From: JAHJCL01 sp964504075
Lineage (GTDB): Bacteria > Patescibacteriota > Minisyncoccia > Minisyncoccales > DG-74-3
Direction: 5' to 3'
Assembly: GCA_964504075.1 (NCBI GenBank)
Contig: CAZDCT010000017.1
Span: 1 to 5,201, forward strand
DNA length: 5,201 nucleotides
Shown here: in pieces, positions 1-4,976 of the stretch
Position numbering within the stretch: position 1 is the stretch's first letter
Layout of the letters: every line of letters begins with the position of its first letter
Position numbers and translations under genes: made by a program
The notes under the pieces: model-generated
The model's input: the letters and a program-made list of their open reading frames with translations, nothing else
Told to the model about the DNA's origin: nothing
The model's database searches: none

Positions 1-2
1 TT

Positions 3-1277
3 TTAAAAAGTATCGTATTCTCTCATTTGAAGCTGAGCATTAATTTGACGCATAGTTTCTAAAATAACACTAACCACAATGAGCAAAGAGGTTCCTCCAA
101 TCAAAAATTGAAAAGCAACAATTCCGGTTAGTTTCCCAATGATTGATGGCATTACAGCTATTGAGGATAAAAATAAGGCTCCAAAGGGCAAAACTCTGTT
201 CAAAACAAAAGAAAGATAATGAACTGTAGAACTGCCCGGCCTAATGCCCGGAACAAAACCACCCATTTTTTTAAGATTATCAGCTATTGTTTCTGGATCA
301 AAAGTAATCATGGTATAAAAGTAGGTAAATAAAAACACTAAACCAAAATACAATATTCCATAAATAAAAGGATCCCCCAAAAGACTAACTACTTTTTGAA
401 ACATCCCGACTATGCCCCCTGTTTTTCCCTCCAAAAAGCTGGCCATCATTGATGGTAAAAGAAGAATAGACATTGAAAAAATAATTGGCATTACTCCAGC
501 CGGATTAATGTTCATTGGCAAATAGGTAGAAGCTCCTCCGTACATTTTACCTCCTCTTACTCTTTTAGCATAAGAAACAGGAATATTTCTTCTTCCCTCA
601 TTAACAATAACAACACCAGTAATGATTAACAAAGACATGGTAAAGAAAAGAAGATAAGAAGGAAGTTGACCAGCATTCCATCCTGCTAACATTTGAAAAA
701 TATTATTAGGGAGATCGGCTGCAATACCAGCAAAAATCAAAAGAGAAACACCTTCACCAATCCCTTTTTCCGAAATCAACTCTCCTAACCACATTAAAAG
801 AATTGTGCCAGCAGTGATAGTTAAAACTGAAGTCAAAAGTAGTTTTGGAGCAAGAATACCAATTACCTCTCTCCGCTCCAAAAGCATTAACATTGTGTAT
901 GCTTGAAGAGAGGCTAAAGGAACAGTAGCTATTCTTGCGTATTGATTAAACTTTTGCCGCCCTGCCTCTCCTTCCTCCCTGTACATTTCTTCCAGCTGAG
1001 GAAAAATCATTGTTAATAGTTGGAAAATAATACTAGCTGTAATATATGGACCAACCCCCAACATTACAATAGAAACTCTTTCTAAAGCTCCACCAGTAAA
1101 AATATTTAAGAGTCCAAAAATACTGAGATCTTCAAAAAGGGCTTTTAGGTTTTGAGGATCTACTCCAGGAATAGGAATATTAGCCATTAATCTAAAAACA
1201 GCAAAAACAGCTAAAACAAATAAGATTTTGTTTCTTAATTCACGAACCCTAAAAATTTGAAAGATTTTATTAAACAT
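3..1277 (-). CDS. secY: Preprotein translocase channel subunit SecY
   Basis: SecY forms the SecYEG channel in the cytoplasmic membrane that exports unfolded proteins (with SecA) or inserts membrane proteins from the ribosome. The 424-residue product is complete and near the usual 420-445. About ten hydrophobic segments are visible: 17-33, plug/TM2 about 56-92, 113-133, 146-166, 175-190, 207-226, 258-280, 302-325, 362-378 and 388-406. Family motifs are TGGALERVSIVMLGVGPYI (61-79), the EEGEAGRQK loop (101-109), NEGRRNIPVSYAKR in the cytosolic C4 loop (226-239), NINPAGVMPIIFS (256-268), and the C5-loop DNLKKMGGFVPGIRPG (333-348) used in SecA and ribosome contact. The TM5-leading motif reads GIGEG rather than the common GIGNG. 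The ATG is 2 nt after rplO. A GGGAGG stretch lies 15 nt upstream, too far for a typical Shine-Dalgarno. The stop is TAA with only 2 nt of window left; adk or map commonly follows. Confidence 0.98.
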   Translation of the reverse strand: MFNKIFQIFRVRELRNKILFVLAVFAVFRLMANIPIPGVDPQNLKALFEDLSIFGLLNIFTGGALERVSIVMLGVGPYITASIIFQLLTMIFPQLEEMYREEGEAGRQKFNQYARIATVPLASLQAYTMLMLLERREVIGILAPKLLLTSVLTITAGTILLMWLGELISEKGIGEGVSLLIFAGIAADLPNNIFQMLAGWNAGQLPSYLLFFTMSLLIITGVVIVNEGRRNIPVSYAKRVRGGKMYGGASTYLPMNINPAGVMPIIFSMSILLLPSMMASFLEGKTGGIVGMFQKVVSLLGDPFIYGILYFGLVFLFTYFYTMITFDPETIADNLKKMGGFVPGIRPGSSTVHYLSFVLNRVLPFGALFLSSIAVMPSIIGKLTGIVAFQFLIGGTSLLIVVSVILETMRQINAQLQMREYDTF

Positions 1278-1279
1278 AT

Positions 1280-1711
1280 TTAATTAACAGTGCCTCCCGC
1301 CTTTTCAATCTTATATTGAGCCACCTTGGAAAGCTCACAATTCTCAATAGTAAATTTCTTGGTTACTTTTCCTTTGCCAAGAATTTTTATTTTAGGTATT
1401 CTTCCTTTAATTTTACGAGTTAATTTTCTTTCAAGCAAGATTTGAGGATTAATTTTTTCCTCAGATTTAAATTTCTTTTCTAAGCTACTAATATTTAAAA
1501 TTTGTGGTTTCCTTCCAGTTCTTTTAAATCTATATCCCCTTAATTTATGATATCTTTTGACAAAGGTTTTGATAGCAGGCTTAAAAGAAGCACCAGCTCG
1601 TGCTTTTTGGCCTTTTATTCCTTTTCCCGAATAAGTTCCTCTCTTACCCCCTCTTCCAATTCTCTTTTTATTCTTTTTTTTCTGCTTTGGACGAAGCTCG
1701 TGTAGTTGCAT
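1280..1711 (-). CDS. rplO: 50S ribosomal protein L15, divergent core
   Basis: L15 is a late-assembly 50S protein with a long, basic, unstructured N-terminal arm threaded into 23S rRNA. The 143 residues match the family. The N-terminal MQLHELRP followed by KKRIGRGGKRGTYSGKG and IKGQKARAG (to residue 40) is the diagnostic glycine/basic arm. It fixes the ATG at 1711, although this lies 44 nt inside rpsE; no other Met occurs in the protein. The segment that in most bacteria reads roughly EGGQMPLYRRLPKRGF is here FKPAIKTFVKRYHKLRGYRF (43-62), a divergent form that I recall as common in Parcubacteria-type L15. The C-terminal domain (about 100-143) ends IEKAGGTVN as expected. There is no Shine-Dalgarno motif before the start, so translation is probably coupled to rpsE. 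secY follows 2 nt after the TAA stop. Confidence 0.95.
   Translation of the reverse strand: MQLHELRPKQKKKNKKRIGRGGKRGTYSGKGIKGQKARAGASFKPAIKTFVKRYHKLRGYRFKRTGRKPQILNISSLEKKFKSEEKINPQILLERKLTRKIKGRIPKIKILGKGKVTKKFTIENCELSKVAQYKIEKAGGTVN
1668..1711 (-). other. 44-nt rpsE/rplO overlap with A8 run
   Basis: The last 14 codons and stop of rpsE are read in one frame while the first 14 codons and part of the next of rplO are read in another (+1 relative to rpsE). In the mRNA sense a run of eight A lies at 1681-1674, just before the rpsE stop. This is the place where rpmD sits in most spc operons. The overlap probably couples rplO translation to rpsE; a +1 slip or loss of one A would join the two reading frames. 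The overlap is seen directly; its effect is inferred. Confidence 0.9.
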
Positions 1712-2192
1712 GTTTTTTAACTTTTAATTTTTTCAAAGCGCCCAAAGTTGCTTGAGCATTGTTTAACTTATTCTTGGTTCTTCCCAAGACCTTAGATGAG
1801 ATGTTTTTTATCCCAGCCAATCTACAAATAACCCTGACTGTTCCTCCGGCCATTAATCCCCGGCCTTTTCTTTGGGGTTTTAAAAGAATTCTAGCTGCTC
1901 CAAATTTAGAATTAACTTCGTGGGGAATAGTGTCATTTACAATTGGAACAGTAATTAAATTCTTTTTAGCTAATCTAGTTGCTTTTTCTACTGCTTGAGC
2001 AACATCAACACCTTTTGATACTCCCACCCCCACTTTGCCCTTTTTGTCTCCAATAACCATTACTGCTCGAAACTTAAGACGACGACCGCCAGCTGTCATT
2101 CTAACAACCCGAGCCAAACCCAAAAGCTTTGAATCAAAATCATCTTTTTTCTTCACAAACCCTCTTTTAAATTGTCTTCTTTGTTGCATCAT
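1668..2192 (-). CDS. rpsE: 30S ribosomal protein S5, C-terminus overlapping rplO
   Basis: S5 sits at the 30S mRNA entry side, helps hold mRNA, and affects decoding accuracy. The 174 residues are normal in length. Marks are the N-terminal RNA-binding (S5 dsRBD-like) domain at about 20-85 with VVRMTAGGRRLKFRA (29-43) and VMVIGDKKGKVGVGVSKG (44-61), then the C-terminal domain with PHEV, FGAARILLKPQ, GRGLMAGGTVRVICRLAGI and TKNKLNNAQATLGALKKLK. The final ~14 residues (ATTRASSKAEKKE region) are not conserved and are encoded inside the rplO overlap. Two adjacent ATGs exist (2192 and 2189), and either may be used. A G-rich stretch, AAGGTGGG, ends 15 nt before the first ATG, further than a usual Shine-Dalgarno spacing. 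rpmD (L30), normally next, is missing. Confidence 0.97.
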   Translation of the reverse strand: MMQQRRQFKRGFVKKKDDFDSKLLGLARVVRMTAGGRRLKFRAVMVIGDKKGKVGVGVSKGVDVAQAVEKATRLAKKNLITVPIVNDTIPHEVNSKFGAARILLKPQRKGRGLMAGGTVRVICRLAGIKNISSKVLGRTKNKLNNAQATLGALKKLKVKKHATTRASSKAEKKE

Positions 2193-2194
2193 AT

Positions 2195-2584
2195 TTAGAA
2201 AATTAACCCACCTTCTCTTGCTCCTTCGGCCAATGCCTTAACTCTTCCGTGATACGTATGACCTCCTCTATCAAAAACTACTTTATTTATCTTATTTTTG
2301 ATTGCTTTTTCAGCAATCAACTTTCCAACCCCAAAAGCTGTAGCTATTTTTCCTTGAAGCTGTTTTCCTTGCTTGGCTATTTTTTTCCCTACTTTTATTT
2401 TTAGTTCTGTGTCTTTGGCTGAAATCAAGGTTTTGCCCTCTTGATCATTAATCAATTGAGCATAAGTATGTTTATTAGAAGAAAAAACACAAAGTCGAGG
2501 CCTCTCAGCAGTCCCAAATATCTTGGCTCTTATTCGTCTATGCCGTCTCTCTTTTTTTTGACGTTTAATTTTTGGATCTATCAT
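2195..2584 (-). CDS. rplR: 50S ribosomal protein L18
   Basis: L18 binds 5S rRNA and, with L5, docks it onto the 50S central protuberance. The 129 residues are a little longer than the common 112-122; the central stretch rich in Lys and Gln (about 61-82, with KVGKKIAKQGKQLQGK) accounts for part of this. Family marks are the basic N-terminal KRQKKERRHRRIRAKIFGT, RPRLCVFSSNKHTYAQ at 28-43, and the strongly conserved end VVFDRGGHTYHGRVKALAEG (102-121) then AREGGLIF. The ATG lies after a 17-nt leader made only of A and T following the rplF stop, with no Shine-Dalgarno motif at all. The stop TAA lies 2 nt before the first rpsE ATG. Nothing else unusual. Confidence 0.97.
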   Translation of the reverse strand: MIDPKIKRQKKERRHRRIRAKIFGTAERPRLCVFSSNKHTYAQLINDQEGKTLISAKDTELKIKVGKKIAKQGKQLQGKIATAFGVGKLIAEKAIKNKINKVVFDRGGHTYHGRVKALAEGAREGGLIF

Positions 2585-2601
2585 TTTATTTTTTATTTTT
2601 T
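2585..2601 (-). other. 17-nt all-A/T spacer before rplR
   Basis: This is the longest non-coding stretch in the window. In the mRNA sense it reads AAAAAATAAAAAATAAA directly before the rplR ATG, with no G or C. It cannot contain a Shine-Dalgarno motif. An unstructured A-rich leader like this may itself promote ribosome binding, but that is an inference. It has no inverted repeat, so it is not an intrinsic terminator. Confidence 0.75.
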
Positions 2602-3150
2602 CTATGCTCCAGGGCCAGTTGCTACTCTTTTTCCAGTCTTTCTTCGAACTTTTTCTCCTTGATACCTAATCCCCTTTCCTTTATAAGGTTCAGGTGGTCT
2701 AACTTTCCTTATTTTTGCTGCCATTTGAGTAACCTTTTCTTTATCAATACCAGAAACAATAACAATATTTTTCTCAACCGCAAAGCTTATGCCATCAGGA
2801 ACATCTATTTTTACTGGATGAGAAAAACCAACTTGCAGCACAAGATCTTCTCCTTCTTTTGAAGCCCTATAACCTAAACCATGCATTTCTAATTTCTTCT
2901 CAAACCCATTAACAACCCCCTCAACCATATTAAAGATAAGGCTTCTAAATAATCCCCAAAAAGCAGCAGCTTGTTTACTTTCGCTCTGGAGAGACAATAT
3001 AATCTGATTATCTTTTAATTCAACCTTAATTTCAGGCCTAACTTTTCTCTCAAGTTCTCCTTTGGGCCCTGAAACCATTATTTTTTGCCCATCTATCTTA
3101 ATTGTTACGCCCTGTGGTATTAAAATTGGTTTTTTACCTACTCTTGACAT
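2602..3150 (-). CDS. rplF: 50S ribosomal protein L6
   Basis: L6 binds 23S rRNA near the sarcin-ricin loop and the factor-binding site of the 50S subunit. The 182 residues match the usual 177-180. It has the family's two repeated halves: the first starts MSRVGKKPILIPQGV and ends near residue 80 with FRSLIFNMVEGV (68-79); the second starts FEKKLEMHGLGYRA (83-96). The C-terminal signature PPEPYKGKGIRYQGEKVRRK (152-171) is intact, and the tail RVATGPGA is usual. The gene ends in TAG, the only TAG stop in the window. A 17-nt gap made only of A and T separates it from rplR, the longest non-coding stretch in the window. No Shine-Dalgarno motif lies at the usual distance from its ATG. Confidence 0.98.
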   Translation of the reverse strand: MSRVGKKPILIPQGVTIKIDGQKIMVSGPKGELERKVRPEIKVELKDNQIILSLQSESKQAAAFWGLFRSLIFNMVEGVVNGFEKKLEMHGLGYRASKEGEDLVLQVGFSHPVKIDVPDGISFAVEKNIVIVSGIDKEKVTQMAAKIRKVRPPEPYKGKGIRYQGEKVRRKTGKRVATGPGA

Positions 3151-3156
3151 AATATT

Positions 3157-3546
3157 TTACCAAATCTCAAATAATATTTCTCCACCTATTTTTTGTTTTC
3201 TAGCCTGTTCATTACTCATTAACCCTTGTGAGGTTGAAAGCACTGACATACCAAAACCCGACCTAACCCTTCTTATTTTATTCCAAGCAACATAGATTCT
3301 TTGACCTGGCTTAGAAATTCTTTTAAACCCGTCAATACCAGGAATCTTATCAGTATATTTTAAGGTAATCTCGATGACCTTGTTTATTTTCCTTCCCTTT
3401 TTCTCAACCTTCTTAATAAGACCCTTGCTCTCTAACAACTTAGCAATTTCATACTTTAACTTTGAAAAAGGAACATCAACTGTTGGATGAGCAACAGCTT
3501 GGGCATTGGTTATTCTGTTTAACATGTCTGTTATTGGATCAGTCAT
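3157..3546 (-). CDS. rpsH: 30S ribosomal protein S8
   Basis: S8 is a primary binder of the central domain of 16S rRNA and, in E. coli, the autogenous repressor of the spc operon. The 129 residues match the usual ~130. Visible marks are the N-terminal MTDPITDMLNRITNAQ, the segment VPFSKLKYEIAKLLESKG at 25-42, KPGQRIY at 79-85, and the C-terminal rRNA-binding block GFGMSVLSTSQGLMSNEQAR at 97-116 followed by GGEILFEIW. The STSQG loop (104-108) is the family's main RNA-contact motif. One minor difference is Thr at position 13, where Arg or another residue is usual in MLxRIRNA. The start is fixed by the conserved N-terminus; the stop is TAA. Gaps are 4 nt before and 6 nt after. No Shine-Dalgarno motif is seen before the start. 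Confidence 0.98.
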   Translation of the reverse strand: MTDPITDMLNRITNAQAVAHPTVDVPFSKLKYEIAKLLESKGLIKKVEKKGRKINKVIEITLKYTDKIPGIDGFKRISKPGQRIYVAWNKIRRVRSGFGMSVLSTSQGLMSNEQARKQKIGGEILFEIW

Positions 3547-3550
3547 ATTT

Positions 3551-3736
3551 TTACCAACTACTCTTTTTAACTCCAGGAATTAATCCTTTATTAGCCATTT
3601 CTCTAAAACAAATCCGACAAAGCCCGAACTTCCTCATGTAACCTCTTGCCCTACCACATTTAAAACAGCGTCGAACAGTTCGAGTTTTAAACTTTGGTTT
3701 CTTTTTTGATTTTGCTATTTGTGCCTTTACAGCCAT
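3551..3736 (-). CDS. rpsN: 30S ribosomal protein S14, zinc-binding short type
   Basis: S14 binds 16S rRNA in the head of the 30S subunit and is a late assembly protein. At 61 residues this is the short, zinc-dependent (C+) form rather than the ~100-residue zinc-free form of E. coli. The cysteines are C24 and C27 (CFKC) and C40 and C43 (CRIC), framed by TVRRCFKCGRARGYMRKFG; the tail ends GLIPGVKKSSW, typical of the family. The N-terminal MAVKAQIAKSKKKPKFKTR matches the usual basic start, so the ATG is well placed. It lies between rplE (5-nt gap) and rpsH (4-nt gap), the standard spc position. It is often called rpsZ or rpsN1 where a second copy exists; whether this genome has another copy cannot be seen here. 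Confidence 0.98.
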   Translation of the reverse strand: MAVKAQIAKSKKKPKFKTRTVRRCFKCGRARGYMRKFGLCRICFREMANKGLIPGVKKSSW

Positions 3737-3741
3737 ACAAT

Positions 3742-4299
3742 TTATTTTTTAATTGGAAATCCTAATAATCTTAATAATTCTAAACCCTGTTCTTTGTTTT
3801 TAGTAGTAGTAACAACACTTATTTCTAATCCAAAAATATTTCTTGCTTTTTCTGGTTCTATCTCTGGAAAAGCAATATGTTCTTTAACAGCAAAAGTAAG
3901 ATTCCCGCTTCCATCAATTGACTTGATTGAAATGCCCTGAAAGTCACGACCCCTTGGAAGCACAATATGAATTATTCTGTCTAAAAAATCATGCATTCTT
4001 TTTCTCCTCAAAGTAACCTTAGCTCCAACTGCCGTTCCTTGTCTCAACTTAAATCCAGAAATTGATTTCTTTGCCTTGGTTAAAACACAAGCTTGTCCGG
4101 TTATTAAACCTAAATCATTCGTAATGCTTTGTTCAATTTTCTTTTGTTCATCTGATGTTTTTCCAGAAACCCTTCTGCCAAAACCAGTATTAATTATCAC
4201 TTTCTCAATCTTAGGAACAGCCATAACATTTTTATAGCCAAACTTTTTCATCATTTCAGGAATTACTTTTTCTGTATATTTTTTTTTCAAATTAATCAT
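3742..4299 (-). CDS. rplE: 50S ribosomal protein L5
   Basis: L5 belongs to the 5S rRNP (5S rRNA with L5 and L18) in the central protuberance of the 50S subunit, where it touches P-site tRNA and takes part in an intersubunit bridge. The 185 residues are close to the usual ~180. Visible marks are VPKIEKVIINTGFG at 28-41, the rRNA-binding core FKLRQGTAVGAKVTLR at 83-98 followed by MHDFLDR, LPRGRDF at 114-120, EHIAFPEI at 140-147, and the C-terminal GLEISVVTTTKNKEQG with LLGFP. The ATG overlaps the rplX stop as ATGA. In E. coli the repressor site for S8 lies around the start of this gene; here no intergenic space exists and I see no clear hairpin. The stop is TAA, with rpsN starting 5 nt later. 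Confidence 0.98.
   Translation of the reverse strand: MINLKKKYTEKVIPEMMKKFGYKNVMAVPKIEKVIINTGFGRRVSGKTSDEQKKIEQSITNDLGLITGQACVLTKAKKSISGFKLRQGTAVGAKVTLRRKRMHDFLDRIIHIVLPRGRDFQGISIKSIDGSGNLTFAVKEHIAFPEIEPEKARNIFGLEISVVTTTKNKEQGLELLRLLGFPIKK
4296..4299 (-). promoter_or_regulatory. ATGA stop/start coupling, rplX to rplE
   Basis: The rplE ATG shares bases with the rplX TGA stop, giving the same termination-reinitiation arrangement as at rpsQ/rplN. It removes the intergenic spacer that carries the S8 repressor site in E. coli. Confidence 0.8.
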
Positions 4300-4601
4300 A
4301 TGGTTTTATCACATTTTTTACAAATCCTATATTTTTCTCCCCCTTCTATTCTATATCCTATTCTGGTTGCTTTCTTACATTTTGGACAAATAATTTTTAC
4401 ATTAGATACATGAATTGGAGCTGGAATTCCTATAATCTGGCCCTTATCACCTGTTTTTTTTGGTTTTTGATGTTTTTTTCTTAAATTAATTCCTTCAATC
4501 AAAACCTTGTCCTTTTTAGGAAAGGCTTTGAGAATCTTACCCTTTCTTCCTCTGTATTTCCCTGAAATAATTAGTACTGTATCGTTTTTTTTAACTCTCA
4601 T
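4296..4601 (-). CDS. rplX: 50S ribosomal protein L24 with C-terminal zinc-ribbon cysteines
   Basis: L24 is an early assembly protein that binds 23S rRNA near the exit-tunnel region of the 50S subunit. The 101-residue product has an N-terminal KOW domain (about residues 1-35, with VLIISGKYRGRKGKILKAFP), the basic linker NLRKKHQKPKK at 39-49, and a conserved APIHVSNVKI segment at 61-70. The C-terminal part has two CxxC pairs (C72/C75 in CPKC and C94/C97 in CKKC) that can bind zinc; many but not all bacterial L24 proteins keep this form. The gene starts 3 nt after the rplN stop and ends in TGA, overlapping the rplE ATG by 4 nt. This TGA falls at the normal family length, which supports UGA being a real stop in this organism. 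No Shine-Dalgarno motif precedes the start. Confidence 0.97.
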   Translation of the reverse strand: MRVKKNDTVLIISGKYRGRKGKILKAFPKKDKVLIEGINLRKKHQKPKKTGDKGQIIGIPAPIHVSNVKIICPKCKKATRIGYRIEGGEKYRICKKCDKTI

Positions 4602-4604
4602 AAA

Positions 4605-4976
4605 TTAAACTAATTCTTTTGCTAAGGCAGCAATTTTTTCAAAACCTTTTTCCTTTAATTCTCTGGCAACAGGACCAATAATCCTTCCTCCTTTTGGTTC
4701 TTTGGTCTTACCTTCTAAAATTACACAAGCATTTTCATCAAACCTTACATAAGACCCATCTTTTCTTCCAAAATTCTGTTTTTGTCTCACAATAACCGCT
4801 CTAACAACATCATGTTTTTTAACCAATCTTCTTGGTTCAGCATTTTTAACAGCGGCTACAATTAAATCTCCGATTCTAGCATATCTTTTTCTGGTACCAC
4901 CTAAAACCCGAATGCATTGAACAAGCTTTGCACCGCTATTATCTGCAACCCTTAACATTGTTCTTTCTTGAATCAT
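4605..4976 (-). CDS. rplN: 50S ribosomal protein L14
   Basis: L14 binds 23S rRNA on the subunit interface of the 50S, where it contributes to an intersubunit bridge and contacts L19 in known structures. The 123 residues match the usual length of about 122. Visible marks are the N-terminal MIQERTMLRVADNSGAK, the central family signature around residues 60-87 (AVIVRQKQNFGRKDGSYVRF followed by DENACVIL), and the C-terminal IIGPVAREL at 99-107. The start is fixed by the conserved N-terminus. Its ATG overlaps the rpsQ stop as ATGA, which suggests translational coupling. No Shine-Dalgarno motif precedes it; the upstream bases in the mRNA sense are AT-rich. The stop is TAA, and rplX starts after 3 nt. 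Nothing unusual in the protein. Confidence 0.98.
   Translation of the reverse strand: MIQERTMLRVADNSGAKLVQCIRVLGGTRKRYARIGDLIVAAVKNAEPRRLVKKHDVVRAVIVRQKQNFGRKDGSYVRFDENACVILEGKTKEPKGGRIIGPVARELKEKGFEKIAALAKELV
4973..4976 (-). promoter_or_regulatory. ATGA stop/start coupling, rpsQ to rplN
   Basis: The rplN ATG shares bases with the rpsQ TGA stop. Such an overlap usually lets the terminating ribosome restart on the next gene. No Shine-Dalgarno motif is near, which makes coupling the likeliest way rplN is initiated. Confidence 0.8.

Noticed and set aside
1668..1711. Frameshifted or broken rpsE, given the unusual overlap with rplO
   Set aside because: Both proteins have complete conserved cores and normal lengths. 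Only the non-conserved S5 tail is in the overlap, so neither gene is a pseudogene.
1759..2241. Plus-strand open frames at 1759-1998 and 2035-2241
   Set aside because: They lie antisense to rpsE, a clear conserved gene. Their Phe/Leu-rich products are what the complement of Lys-rich codons gives, and they match no family.
2585..2601. Possible terminator or promoter in the A/T-only spacer before rplR
   Set aside because: It has no GC stem or inverted repeat for a terminator, and it is too short, with no -35 element, for a promoter. The operon continues straight through it.
2441..2862. Plus-strand open frames at 2441-2662 and 2572-2862 with hydrophobic products
   Set aside because: They are antisense to rplR and rplF. 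The apparent membrane segments come from T-rich complement of A-rich coding sequence.
3062..3940. Plus-strand open frames at 3062-3295 and 3719-3940
   Set aside because: They are antisense to rplF/rpsH and rpsN/rplE respectively, with no motif or own control signals.
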